Positions 17,609 through 27,085 of a stretch of DNA of 64,000 nt are shown here, piece by piece. The translations under genes were made by a program, and so were the position numbers. Numbering within the stretch: position 1 is the first letter of the stretch; the number at the start of each line of letters is the position of its first letter. Source of the DNA: JBHHWH01 sp046756405 (lineage in GTDB: Bacteria; Actinomycetota; Acidimicrobiia; Spongiisociales; ZC4RG35); assembly GCA_046756405.1 (NCBI GenBank), contig JBHHWH010000002.1, positions 1 to 64,000 of the forward strand, written 5' to 3'. The notes under the pieces were generated by a model. It ran no database searches. It was not told where the DNA came from and was given only the letters and a program-made list of their open reading frames with translations.

Positions 17609-17974
17609 ATGGGCTCACGCATACTCGTGGTGGAGGACTCGGCCGTCATTCGGCGGCTGATCGAAGTGTGTTTGAGGGCAGCCGATCTCGAGATCGTCAC
17701 CCGAGACGAAGGAAAGTCCGGTCTCCATGCTGTCAGCTCTGAGTCACCCGATTTGGTGGTTCTCGACATCGGACTGCCAGGAATGGACGGATGGGAGGTG
17801 CTCGACCGCATCCGGCGCGATCCGGCGACAAAGGACCTACCGGTTGTGGTCCTTACCGCCCACGCCGAAGAGGAGTCGAGGCGCCGGGCCAACGAGGGAG
17901 GCGCCGACGCCTTCGTGACCAAGCCCTTCCAGCCGAACGACTTCAGGAGCACGGTCCTCTCCTTGCTCGAGTGA
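17609..17974 (+). CDS. Single-domain response regulator (CheY-like receiver)
   Basis: The 121-residue protein consists only of a receiver domain: acidic pair E10-D11, phosphoacceptor D53 in LDIGLPGMDGW, conserved T/S and K105 in TKPF. There is no output domain, so it must act by protein contact or in a phosphorelay. ATG 17609 has GAGGT at 8-nt spacing; the Met 21 bp upstream has no site. No histidine kinase is adjacent (the nearest is at 52.5 kb), so its partner is unknown. Its place between the VWA gene and the Mo enzyme is unusual. Confidence 0.85.
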   Translation: MGSRILVVEDSAVIRRLIEVCLRAADLEIVTRDEGKSGLHAVSSESPDLVVLDIGLPGMDGWEVLDRIRRDPATKDLPVVVLTAHAEEESRRRANEGGADAFVTKPFQPNDFRSTVLSLLE

Positions 17975-18013
17975 GCTGCGGGTCCCGGCGGGGCTTCGCC
18001 TAATCTGCCGCCG

Positions 18014-20296
18014 GTGACCAGCGAACACACCATCCCCTCGTTCATCGGCGCCCGGGTTCAGCGCCGGGAAGACCCAGCCTTGATCAGCGGCGGCGCCAGC
18101 TACGTCGACGATATCGTTCCCACCGGAACCCTCCACCTCGCTCTGGTTCGATCCCCGTTCGCCCATGCCGAGATCACCGGCATCGACGTCAATGCGGCCC
18201 GGGAGGTCCCAGGGGTGTGGGCGATCATCACCCCCGACCAGGTGGCCGGTGTCTCCATGCCACCCACACCCAACCCGAAGCGGAACGTTCCCCGCCGCTA
18301 CCCCCTCGTCCAGGGCAGGGCGCTGATGGTGGGCGATCCGGTAGTGGCTGTGGTCGCCGAGTCGGCGGCGGCCGCCCGGGACGCCGCCGACATGGTCTTC
18401 GTCGACTTCGAGCCCTTAGAGGTGGTCGGCGACGTGGAAGAGGCCATTGAGGCGCCCCCGATCCATCCTGACTTCGAATCCAACGTGGCCTACGACCGCT
18501 CCAAAGGCGACCGGGAGGCGTTCGACGCCCTGGACGGGTCCATTCGCCTTGCCGGTGTGGTGGAACACCCCAGGGTGGTCCCCGCTCCGATAGAGACACG
18601 GGCGATCCTCGCCGAGTGGAGGTCGGACGGGCTGACTGTCCACCTGTCCAGCCAGGCGCCGGCCCTCATGGCGGAACGTCTAGCTGAAGACTTCGACCTG
18701 CCCCAAACGGCGGTGCGGGTCATCACCCCCTTCGTCGGCGGCGGGTTCGGCTGCAAGTTCGACCTGGCCGAAGAGGAGTACCTGACCGTGATCGCTGCCC
18801 GAAGGACAGGACGCCCGGTCAAGTGGACCGAGACCCGACGGGAACACATGCTGACCATCGGTCATGGCCGTGCCCAGCGGCATCGCTGGGAAGTGGTCGC
18901 CGACGAAGAAGGCCGCATAGAGGGCCTCTGGGTGGACAGCTTGATCGACCTCGGCTGTCGTCACCGCTACCTCTCCTTCATGGAGATCACTCCCCGGATG
19001 GGCACCGGCAACTACAGGGTCCCCGTCTACGGCTGGCGGATGCGGGGAGTATGGACCAACCGGGCTCCTCGGGGCATCTACCGGGGGGCGGGCCGCCCCG
19101 AGGCGACCCTCACCGTCGAGCGGGTTGTGGAGGCGGTGGCCCGAGCCACCGGTCTCGACCCGGCGGAAGTGCGACGGCGCAACTTCATCCCTCCGGACGA
19201 ATTCCCCTACGAGTCTTCGGGAGGGGGAGCCCTGGGCGGTTTCACCTACGACACCGGTGACTACCACAAGGCCCTGGACCGCCTCCTCGAGGTGGCCGAC
19301 TATGAGGGTCTGCGCCGCTACCAGACGGAGGCCAGGGAGCAGGGGCGGATCGTCGGAATCGGCCTCTCCTCCTATGTGGAGGTCTGCGGATTTGAGAGCT
19401 GGGGGGCGGCCAGGATCCAGGTTCACTCCGACGGGTCGGTGACCGTTTTCGTCGAGACCCTCGACCAGGGTCAGGGCCACCGAACCTCCTTCGCTCAGAT
19501 CGTGGCCTCGGTGCTAGGGCTGGAGGTGAGCCGGGTACGGATCGAGCAGGGCGACACCACAACCTCTCCCTACGGGTGGGGAACCTCGGGATCGAGATCG
19601 ATAGCCCAGGGTGGTTCGGCGAGCTATGCCGCGGCGACCAAAGTGGCGGAGAAGGCGAGACGCATCGCCGCCCATCTCCTCGAGGCCTCGGATGCGGACA
19701 TCATCCTCGCTGAGGGAAAGGCGACCGTGGCGGGCACGGATGTATCAGTCGCCTGGGAGGAAGTGGTCCAGGCGGCGCTGGCGGGGAAGGTTCCCGAGGG
19801 GATGGAGCCAGGCCTCGACGACGAGGTCCATTTCCGTTCCGGCGGACTCAACTTCCCCTTCGGAACCCACCTTGCCGTGGTGGAGATCGACCCCGACACC
19901 GGGGCGGTGACCTTGGAGCGAATGTGGGCGGTGGACGACGCCGGGAACATCATCAACCCGATGCTGGCCGAAGGTCAGCGCCACGGCGGGCTAGCCCAGG
20001 GGGTGGGTCAGGCGCTGTGGGAGATGGCCCGCTACGACGAGGACGGCAACCTGATGACCTCGTCGTTCATGGACTATCTGATCCCCACCGCCGGATCGTT
20101 GCCGTCGTTTCGTCTCGACGCCACCGTCACCCCCACCCCCACCAACCCCCAAGGAGCGAAGGGGATCGGCGAGGCCGGGGCCATCGGCTCCACCCCAGCG
20201 GTGGTCAACGCGGTATCCGATGCCCTCGACGGCGCCAACGTCCAAATTCCCATCACCCCCGAGCAGGTCTGGAGAATCCTCCACTCGCGAACCTAA
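18014..20296 (+). CDS. Molybdenum hydroxylase large subunit (xanthine dehydrogenase / CoxL family)
   Basis: The 760-residue protein has the aldehyde-oxidase/xanthine-dehydrogenase hammerhead domain followed by the molybdopterin-binding domain: VGGGFGCKFD, the active-site loop IYRGAGRPEA and the catalytic-Glu region GIGEAGAIGSTPAVVNA. The loop is the AYRGAGR type of form II enzymes, not the AYXCSFR loop of true (form I) CO dehydrogenase, so the substrate is unknown. No FAD or 2Fe-2S subunit is adjacent. They may be encoded elsewhere or shared with the 35-39 kb cluster. Neighbouring CoxD/CoxE-like genes probably mature it. Start GTG 18014 has only a weak ribosome site. Confidence 0.88.
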   Translation: MTSEHTIPSFIGARVQRREDPALISGGASYVDDIVPTGTLHLALVRSPFAHAEITGIDVNAAREVPGVWAIITPDQVAGVSMPPTPNPKRNVPRRYPLVQGRALMVGDPVVAVVAESAAAARDAADMVFVDFEPLEVVGDVEEAIEAPPIHPDFESNVAYDRSKGDREAFDALDGSIRLAGVVEHPRVVPAPIETRAILAEWRSDGLTVHLSSQAPALMAERLAEDFDLPQTAVRVITPFVGGGFGCKFDLAEEEYLTVIAARRTGRPVKWTETRREHMLTIGHGRAQRHRWEVVADEEGRIEGLWVDSLIDLGCRHRYLSFMEITPRMGTGNYRVPVYGWRMRGVWTNRAPRGIYRGAGRPEATLTVERVVEAVARATGLDPAEVRRRNFIPPDEFPYESSGGGALGGFTYDTGDYHKALDRLLEVADYEGLRRYQTEAREQGRIVGIGLSSYVEVCGFESWGAARIQVHSDGSVTVFVETLDQGQGHRTSFAQIVASVLGLEVSRVRIEQGDTTTSPYGWGTSGSRSIAQGGSASYAAATKVAEKARRIAAHLLEASDADIILAEGKATVAGTDVSVAWEEVVQAALAGKVPEGMEPGLDDEVHFRSGGLNFPFGTHLAVVEIDPDTGAVTLERMWAVDDAGNIINPMLAEGQRHGGLAQGVGQALWEMARYDEDGNLMTSSFMDYLIPTAGSLPSFRLDATVTPTPTNPQGAKGIGEAGAIGSTPAVVNAVSDALDGANVQIPITPEQVWRILHSRT

Positions 20297-20347
20297 TGCA
20301 CCAGGGCCCGGATGCGGACCTTTGCGCAAACAGAACGATCCGGTCGC

Positions 20348-20364
20348 CGGAAGCAGTGCTTCCG
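20348..20364. terminator. Hairpin between convergent genes
   Basis: CGGAAGCA and TGCTTCCG form an almost loopless perfect inverted repeat between the stop of the Mo subunit gene (20296) and the stop of the minus-strand hydrolase (20370). Its position fits a shared terminator, although there is no T-run. Confidence 0.45.
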
Positions 20365-20369
20365 CCGGC

Positions 20370-21416
20370 TCAGAACTGGTCGAGGAACCCGAAGAACAGG
20401 CTGTTCCAGCGCTCCGCCGAGTCGAAGTGTGGGCCGTGGCCGGCGCCTTCGACGATCTCGCTCTGTACCGACCCGCCCTGATCGGTGTACCGGTCTAAGA
20501 CCGCCCGTATCTGGGAGGCCATCGGCTGGGGCGGGTAGACGTCGTCGCCCGGCCACCCCGGTACCACACCCAGCTTGCCCAGGTTCCCCATGTCCCAGGC
20601 AGACGCGTCGGAGACCACGATGTCGTCACTGCCGTGGGTCCAAAGGATCGGGGGCTTGGGGTCGATCTCTACGATCTCGTCCCAACGGCAGTACTTACCC
20701 GAGAGAGCATTGAGGATTCCTCTCGTGCCAGGGGCGAAGCCAGGCCAATTCTCCGAAGCGGTGAAGTCGCCCGGATAGCCCTCGTCGCCGATCAGCGTCT
20801 TGAAGATCTCGTCGAGGAGCATCTCCTCCCTGTCCGGCGGCTCCCGGTGAGTCGCAGCCCAGTAGGAGCTGTTCATCACCTTCCGGGGCGAGAAGTCGGA
20901 CTCCTCGCTCCGGTCCTTGGCGGTGAGGCGTTCCACGAACTCCGGGGCTACCCCGGCTCCACCGGTGCCGGCGAAGTCGTCGAAGCAGGGTGTCCCTTGG
21001 ACATCCTTGGTTCCTCCGAAGCCGTAGGGCGATACCGGGTCGATGAAGGTCAGCGACGCCACCTCCTCGGGGTGGTCGATGGCATAGTGGGCGATGGCCG
21101 CGCCTCCAGTGGACCATCCCACCAGGTGCACCGGCCGGTCGATGCCCAGAGCCTGAACGAGGCTGTGGGTGTCGTCGGACCAATCTCGGAGGCCCCGGGT
21201 GGCGTCGAGGCCCAGGGGTTCGGTGTCTCCGAAGCCACGCATGTCGGGAGCAATGAACCGGTACCGACCAGGAGCGGCCTCCATGACATGTTCGAAGAAG
21301 CGCCCGGTGGCGAGGTTCCCATGGATCATCACCACGGGGATGCCGTCTTCAGGGCCGGACTCGATGTAATGCATCCGAAGCCGGGAAGTGTCCTCGAAGT
21401 TGGATTGGACGGCCAT
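20370..21416 (-). CDS. Alpha/beta-hydrolase
   Basis: The 348-residue hydrolase shows the oxyanion strand VVMIHGNLATG, the nucleophile elbow GWSTGGA, an acid in the DDIVVSDA segment and the catalytic His in GHGPHFDS. Length and pattern fit the esterase/epoxide-hydrolase-like group; the substrate cannot be read. ATG 21416 has AGGAGG 6 nt upstream. The frame is open further upstream through a short tandem duplication, which is not the coding start. It lies 57 bp after gap and may belong to the same transcript. Confidence 0.82.
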   Translation of the reverse strand: MAVQSNFEDTSRLRMHYIESGPEDGIPVVMIHGNLATGRFFEHVMEAAPGRYRFIAPDMRGFGDTEPLGLDATRGLRDWSDDTHSLVQALGIDRPVHLVGWSTGGAAIAHYAIDHPEEVASLTFIDPVSPYGFGGTKDVQGTPCFDDFAGTGGAGVAPEFVERLTAKDRSEESDFSPRKVMNSSYWAATHREPPDREEMLLDEIFKTLIGDEGYPGDFTASENWPGFAPGTRGILNALSGKYCRWDEIVEIDPKPPILWTHGSDDIVVSDASAWDMGNLGKLGVVPGWPGDDVYPPQPMASQIRAVLDRYTDQGGSVQSEIVEGAGHGPHFDSAERWNSLFFGFLDQF

Positions 21417-21435
21417 CGCTTCCTCCTTGTCTCGG

Positions 21436-21472
21436 AGGGTGGAAACTAGTCGTCGCCTAGGAAGGGTCGAAA

Positions 21473-21481
<9 letters not shown>
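21436..21481. repeat. Tandem 19-bp imperfect duplication at the 3' end of gap
   Basis: AGGGTGGAAACTAGTCGTC (21436-21454) and AGGGTCGAAACTAGGCGTC (21463-21481) match at 17 of 19 positions. The second copy contains the gap stop codon, so the last codons and stop of gap have been copied into the space before the hydrolase gene. Confidence 0.7.
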
Positions 21482-22479
<998 letters not shown>

Positions 22480-22483
<4 letters not shown>

Positions 22484-23505
22484 GCCGGTTCCCCCACAAG
22501 TTGTCCTGCCACAACATGGGCCACCTCGACGACCCGGTTTGAATAGCCCCAGCCGTTGTTGAACCAGGTGATGGTCTTCACCATGTCACCTCCGGTGACC
22601 ATGGTGGCCAGACTGTCGAATATCCCCGAGCGGGGGTCCATCCGCACGTCGGAGGAGACGATGGGGTCTTCCACATAGGCGATGATGTTCCTGTAGCGGG
22701 TCTGGGTGGCCTTCCTGATGACTTCGTTGACCTCTCCGGCGGTCACCTCCCGTCCCACCTGGGCCACCATGTCCACCGTCGACCCGTCCGCCACAGGGAC
22801 GTTGAGGGCGGTCACCACCAGCTTTCCGGTCAGTTCGGGCAGGACCTGGGTGATGATCTCGGCCGAGTTGGTCTCCGTGGGGATGATGTTTTCCGCGGCG
22901 GCCCGGGAGGTGCGGAAGGAGTCGGTGGGGACGTCGGCGAGACGCCCGGCGTTGGACATGGCTTTTACCGTGGTGATGAACGCACGTTTGAGTTCGAAGG
23001 CCTCGTCGAGGGTGGCGAGGATCGGAGCGGCGGCGTTGGAGGTGTTGGAACCCAAAGCGACGATCGCCGGCTCGTCGTCCAGCACTTCATCGTTGATGCC
23101 CCGCAGTAGTAGCGGGATCTCCCCCGGGGTTTCGGGACTGGAGGTGAGGATCACCCGGCGGGCCCCGGAGTCGAGGTGCCCCTGGAGGGCGGCCTTGCTG
23201 CGGTAGCGGCTGGTGGTGTCGAGGACAACGTCCACCCCCAACTCACCCCAGCGGGTGTCGGCGGGAGTACGGAAGTCGGCGAAGACCACATCCCGGGAGT
23301 CGTAGCTGAGGACACCTTCGGCGTATTCCAACTCGCCGGGGAACCGTCCGTACAGCGAGTCGTACTTCAACAGATAGGTGAGGGCCGCCGGATCGGCGAT
23401 GTCCGCGACGGCGACGACTTCGAGTTCGTTGTTGCCGTGTAGCAGCCGGAACACGTTGCGTCCGATGCGTCCGAGCCCCATCAGACCTATTCGTATCGCC
23501 CTCAT
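22480..23505 (-). CDS. GAPDH paralogue lacking catalytic residues
   Basis: The 341-residue protein aligns end to end with the adjacent gap product and keeps the NAD-binding framework (GLGRIGRNVFR, the adenosine-ribose Asp in AVADI, WGYSNRVVEV). The catalytic machinery is replaced: the SCTTNC motif reads SNTSNA (Cys to Asn154, second Cys to Ala158), the catalytic His is Lys181 (TTVKAMSN), the phosphate-binding TGAAKAVGK region reads TNSAEIITQ, and MRVP reads LNVP. The frame is intact and coupled to gap (ATGA overlap, paralogue first), so this looks like a maintained pseudoenzyme, perhaps a regulator or heteromer partner of GAPDH. An oxidoreductase of different chemistry is also possible. Confidence 0.88.
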
Positions 23506-23595
23506 CGGCGAGTTCCTTTCATACCCCGCGAACCTAGCGCCAACCCTCTAGAAACCGTTATCCCGCGGCGATAGTTTCGCACGTGAGGGGTGATG

Positions 23596-24258
23596 ATGTT
23601 CGCGCTTTTGGTCTCCGTCGTCTGTCTGACCGCCCCCGTGAACGGTCCCATCACCGCAGGCTATTCCCCTGCGTCGGAGCCGAGCCACTGGGGTGTGGAC
23701 TATGCAGCCGGGTTTGGGCATCCGGTGCTCGCACCGACCTCGGGCGTGGTCACCTTTGCTGGCTCGGTGGCGGGGATGCTGTCGGTCACCATCCAGCCAG
23801 TGCCGGGGTTCAAGGTGTCGGTCTCCTACCTGTCTGAGATCACGGTTGCTGAGGGTGCCTGGGTGAGGAGAGGCCAGGTCATCGGTGGGGCGGGTGCTCC
23901 CCACGGGGTACCCGGGGTGCACCTGTCCACGAGGATCGACGGCCGATACATCGACCCAGCGACCCAGATGGGCTGTGTGCGCACCGACATCCCCCGGGCC
24001 CTGCGGCTGCTTCCACCTCCGCAGTCCTATCCTCGCACCCGTGCGCACCGGAATCCTCGGCGGGACCTTCGATCCCGTCCACATAGCTCACCTCCACGCC
24101 GGCGAGACAGCCCTCCACCAGGCTGGCCTCGACCGAGTGGTGTTCATCCCCGCCGGGGACCCCTGGCAGAAGGCAAGCCGGGGAGTCACCGAGGCCGCCC
24201 ATCGGTTAGAGATGGTGCGCCTGGCCGCAGAAGGCGTCCCCGGGTTCGAAGTAGATGA
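23596..24258 (+). CDS. M23/LytM-like protein with incomplete zinc site
   Basis: A short hydrophobic N-terminus (MFALLVSVVCLTAP) suggests export. Residues 18-130 resemble the LytM/M23 peptidase fold: HWGVDYAA supplies the HxxxD ligands (H31, D35), followed by PVLAPTSGVV and VRRGQVIG. The usual HxH near the end is VHLST (H109, S111), so one zinc ligand is missing and the domain is probably non-catalytic, like regulatory LytM proteins. The frame has no stop until 24258 and overlaps nadD by 218 bp; the Arg/Pro-rich residues after about 140 are likely a tail imposed by nadD. GAGGGG precedes ATG 23596; ATG 23593 or GTG 23590 are alternatives. Confidence 0.65.
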   Translation: MFALLVSVVCLTAPVNGPITAGYSPASEPSHWGVDYAAGFGHPVLAPTSGVVTFAGSVAGMLSVTIQPVPGFKVSVSYLSEITVAEGAWVRRGQVIGGAGAPHGVPGVHLSTRIDGRYIDPATQMGCVRTDIPRALRLLPPPQSYPRTRAHRNPRRDLRSRPHSSPPRRRDSPPPGWPRPSGVHPRRGPLAEGKPGSHRGRPSVRDGAPGRRRRPRVRSR

Positions 24259-24661
24259 CCGGGAGGTGGCTCGGGAGGGGCCGACCTACACCGCCGATAC
24301 CCTGGCCAGCTTTCCCGTTGACGAAGATCTCTTCCTCATCCTCGGCGCCGACTCGGTTCTCGGCATCGAAACCTGGCATCGCTATGACGAGGTACTAGAC
24401 CGGGTGACGGTGCTGGTCGCGCCCCGTCCCGGCTATGACCCCGACGAGGTGCTGGCCCTTATCCCCGACGCGGTGATCCTGGAGATGGCACCGCTGGGAG
24501 TGCGAGGGACCGAGATTCGGGCCATGGCTCGGGAGGGACGGCCGTTTCGGTTCCTGGTCACCGACACCGTCTACAGGTACATATTGGAGCAGAACCTCTA
24601 CACCGATGCTCCCAAAGGCGATAGTGTGGGGGTCCCAGAGAAACCGGAGGAACAGTCGTAG
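24041..24661 (+). CDS. nadD: Nicotinate-nucleotide adenylyltransferase
   Basis: NadD makes deamido-NAD from nicotinate mononucleotide and ATP. The 206 residues contain the nucleotidyltransferase motif GGTFDPVHIAHL, the central LILGADS and the ISSTxxR-equivalent VRGTEIRAM near the C-terminus. GTG 24041 gives the canonical start (VRTGILGGTFDPVH); the longer open frame upstream belongs to the M23-like gene region. It is followed by rsfS, the usual actinobacterial pairing. Confidence 0.93.
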   Translation: MRTGILGGTFDPVHIAHLHAGETALHQAGLDRVVFIPAGDPWQKASRGVTEAAHRLEMVRLAAEGVPGFEVDDREVAREGPTYTADTLASFPVDEDLFLILGADSVLGIETWHRYDEVLDRVTVLVAPRPGYDPDEVLALIPDAVILEMAPLGVRGTEIRAMAREGRPFRFLVTDTVYRYILEQNLYTDAPKGDSVGVPEKPEEQS

Positions 24662-24684
24662 AGCAGAGTGTCGAACTGGCCCGG

Positions 24685-25026
24685 ATGGCCGCCGATGCCA
24701 TCTTCGCCAAGAAAGGAACCGACATCGTCCTGCTCGACGTCGAGGCGGTGTTCCTGCTCTCGGACATCTTCGTGATAGCCACCGGCACTTCGCGCCCTCA
24801 TGTGCAGGCCCTCGCCGACCATGTGGAAGAGAAGCTCAAGGAGGGGGCGGGAGTAAAGCCCTTGCGGGTCGAGGGGCGGTCTGAGGCCGAGTGGGTGCTG
24901 ATCGACTACGGGGACATCATCGTCCATCTGTTTCAGGAGCCGGCACGGGAGTACTACTCGCTGGAGCGGTTGTGGGGCGACTCGGAGCGGGTGAGGTGGG
25001 AGGAGCCCGCGGTCACCGACCGGTGA
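24685..25026 (+). CDS. rsfS: Ribosomal silencing factor RsfS
   Basis: RsfS binds L14 and blocks subunit joining in starvation. Family features are DIVLLDVEAVFLLSDIFVIATG, VEGRSEAEWVLIDYGDIIVHLF and the terminal YYSLERLWGD. ATG 24685 gives 113 residues, but homology seems to continue upstream (SVELARMAADAI), where no ATG, GTG or TTG occurs before an in-frame stop at 24622. A GGAGGA at 24646-24651 sits ahead of a GTA codon at 24658. The true start is therefore uncertain. Confidence 0.88.
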   Translation: MAADAIFAKKGTDIVLLDVEAVFLLSDIFVIATGTSRPHVQALADHVEEKLKEGAGVKPLRVEGRSEAEWVLIDYGDIIVHLFQEPAREYYSLERLWGDSERVRWEEPAVTDR

Positions 25027-25072
25027 GCGTTTCACCTTGACGCCCACGACGCCGTAGAATCTCACTTCACTC

Positions 25073-25146
25073 GGGGCTGTAGCTCAGTTCGGCAGAGCAC
25101 TTGACTGGCAGTCAAGGGGTCAGGGGTTCAAATCCCCTCAGCTCCA
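25073..25146 (+). tRNA. tRNA-Ala (anticodon GGC)
   Basis: The cloverleaf is clear: acceptor GGGGCTG pairs with CAGCTCC and contains the G3:U70 pair that identifies alanine tRNAs; D-arm GCTC/GAGC; anticodon stem CTTGA/TCAAG with loop CTGGCAG (anticodon 25107-25109); T-arm AGGGG-TTCAAAT-CCCCT. The 3' CCA is not cleanly encoded (ACCC follows). It lies 46 bp after rsfS. Confidence 0.95.
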
Positions 25147-25264
25147 CCCAAACTCCTCGTCTCAGCGATTCACAAGCCGTCCTCTCTCCCGTCGGCCCTC
25201 GGTGCTAGCTTCGACCGGGTCCACCATGGCCTGAAACAGGGCGTCGCCACGTCCCGGAGGAGCA

Positions 25265-26941
25265 ATGACACCGAACCCAACCCCTTCTATGGCTCTTATC
25301 CAAGCGGGTTGGGATGCCGTTGCCCGGTCGGCGTGGGTCGAGGCGCGGGGACACTTCGAAGCGGCCCTCGCTGAGACTGAGACGCCGGAAGCGTTGGAGG
25401 GCTTGGGGATTGCGGCTTGGTTCCTAGATGACGCCGCCACCGTCTTTGGGGCGCGAGAAGCTGCGTACCGCCTCTATCGGGAGCGCGGCGATCATCAGGC
25501 GGCGGCGCGCCTGGCAGCCTTTTTGGCTATGGACTACGGCATGCTTCGCGGTGAGGTTGCAGTGTCGCAGGGCTGGTTCCAAAGGGCGGAGCGGCTGCTC
25601 GATGGAACAGGGCCTACTCCGGAGAGCGGATTTCTTGCACTGCTTGCCGGGGTTATGGCGATCGACTACGCGAACGACACTGTTACAGCCCGCCAGGCCG
25701 CGGTGCAGGTCATTGATATCGGCCGAGCGCTGGGGATCACCGATCTCGAGATGGTCGGCCTGGCGTTGGAGGGCATCGCCATGGTGAGCAACGGCCAGGT
25801 GGAGGAGGGGATGCGGCGCCTCGACGAGGCCACCGTGGCAGCCATCGGCGGCGAGATGGAGGACCCGCTGATGATCGGCCTCACCTCCTGTTACATGATG
25901 TTCGCCTGTGAGCGTGTCCGAGATTTTGACCGCGCCGCACAGTGGTGCGAGAGGGTCAAGGAGTATTGCCGGCGAGTCGGGCTGCGGTTCCTGCTCTCGA
26001 TCTGTCGGGCCCACTATGCCTCCATCCTCATCACCCGTGGCCAATGGGCGGACGCCGAAAAGGAACTCGTTCCAGTGGTGGAGGAGATGGTCAAAACCAT
26101 GCCCGGCATCGCCCACGACGGAGTCATTCGCCTGGCCGACCTCCGGCTTCGCCAGGGGAGATTGGAGGAAGCTGACGGCTTGCTGTCACAGGCCGACTCC
26201 CATGCCTTCGGTCAGCTGGGGCTGGCGGCGGTCGCCCTCGAGCGAGGTGACCCCAGCGCCGCCTCGGACCTGTCAGAACGGTGCCTACGCCGAGTCCCCG
26301 AGGAAAACGTCACCGAGCGGGCCGCAGGCATCGAGATCCTCGTTAGGGCAAGGGCGGCCTTGGGCGACGTTGCCGGGGCGAGGGAAGCTCTGGTGGAGCT
26401 TCGGGCGGTGGCAGAGCTTGTGGGCACGCCCCTGCTCGTGGCGGCGGCGAAGGCCGCCGAGGGCGTTGTGGCCGCGGCGAGTAGTGACCATGATCGGGCA
26501 CGCCGGTTGCTAGAAGATGCAGTCGACCTCTATCGGGGACAGCACGCCCTCTATGACGAAGCGCGGGCGAGGATGGATTTGGCACGCTCCCTCGAGGCCG
26601 TCGGACTCGGGGCGAAGGCGGTCCGAGAATGCGAACAGGCCCTAACGACTTTCGGCGAGGTCGGCGCCGGACTCGACGCCGAACGAGCCGGGAATCTGGC
26701 CGCAGAGCTGCGGCAGACGGCTTCTGCTGACGATGCACCTGGCGTTACCGGCCCGCTCACGGCTCGGGAGGTGGAGGTTCTGGGCCTCGTGGCAGACGGC
26801 CTGTCCAATAGGGAGATAGCCGCTCGCCTCGTGCTGTCTGAACACACCGTGAAACGGCACATGTCGAACATCCTCACCAAACTCGGTGTTGGTTCTCGGG
26901 CAGCCGCCGTGGCCAGGGCCTCCCGCGACTCCATCCTCTAG
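25265..26941 (+). CDS. LuxR-type transcriptional regulator with TPR-like sensor region
   Basis: The 558-residue protein has about 490 residues of helical, Ala-rich tetratricopeptide-like repeats and a C-terminal LuxR/FixJ helix-turn-helix (about 498-558: LTAREVEVLGLVADGLSNREIA, SEHTVKRHMSNILTKLGV). Unlike LAL/MalT regulators it has no N-terminal P-loop ATPase domain, and no receiver domain either, so the signal is probably a protein or ligand bound by the repeats. It faces away from the tRNA and is followed by a strong hairpin, then an SRPBCC and methyltransferase genes that may be its targets. Confidence 0.88.
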   Translation: MTPNPTPSMALIQAGWDAVARSAWVEARGHFEAALAETETPEALEGLGIAAWFLDDAATVFGAREAAYRLYRERGDHQAAARLAAFLAMDYGMLRGEVAVSQGWFQRAERLLDGTGPTPESGFLALLAGVMAIDYANDTVTARQAAVQVIDIGRALGITDLEMVGLALEGIAMVSNGQVEEGMRRLDEATVAAIGGEMEDPLMIGLTSCYMMFACERVRDFDRAAQWCERVKEYCRRVGLRFLLSICRAHYASILITRGQWADAEKELVPVVEEMVKTMPGIAHDGVIRLADLRLRQGRLEEADGLLSQADSHAFGQLGLAAVALERGDPSAASDLSERCLRRVPEENVTERAAGIEILVRARAALGDVAGAREALVELRAVAELVGTPLLVAAAKAAEGVVAAASSDHDRARRLLEDAVDLYRGQHALYDEARARMDLARSLEAVGLGAKAVRECEQALTTFGEVGAGLDAERAGNLAAELRQTASADDAPGVTGPLTAREVEVLGLVADGLSNREIAARLVLSEHTVKRHMSNILTKLGVGSRAAAVARASRDSIL

Positions 26942-26983
26942 CCGCCGGAGTCCTGGAGGCGACCGTTGAGAGGATGGCCCAGA

Positions 26984-27019
26984 CGGGCCATTTCCCCCGA
27001 CCCGGTTGGAAATGGCCCG
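26984..27019 (+). terminator. Perfect 11-bp hairpin after the LuxR-type gene
   Basis: CGGGCCATTTC (26984-26994) pairs exactly with GAAATGGCCCG (27009-27019) around a 14-nt loop. There is no T-run. It lies 43 bp after the regulator stop and 67 bp before the SRPBCC start, so it could be a terminator or an operator in the leader of the next gene. Confidence 0.5.
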
Positions 27020-27085
27020 CATGGGCGAAGCCGGCAGAGGTTTCGTTGCGTACTTTGACCATCGTTGGAGGCAAGGAGGAATGTC

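Noticed and set aside
18014..20296. True aerobic CO dehydrogenase large subunit (CoxL form I)
   Set aside because: The active-site loop reads IYRGAGRPEA, the form II pattern, and the CoxM and CoxS subunits are missing next to it, so CO oxidation cannot be claimed.
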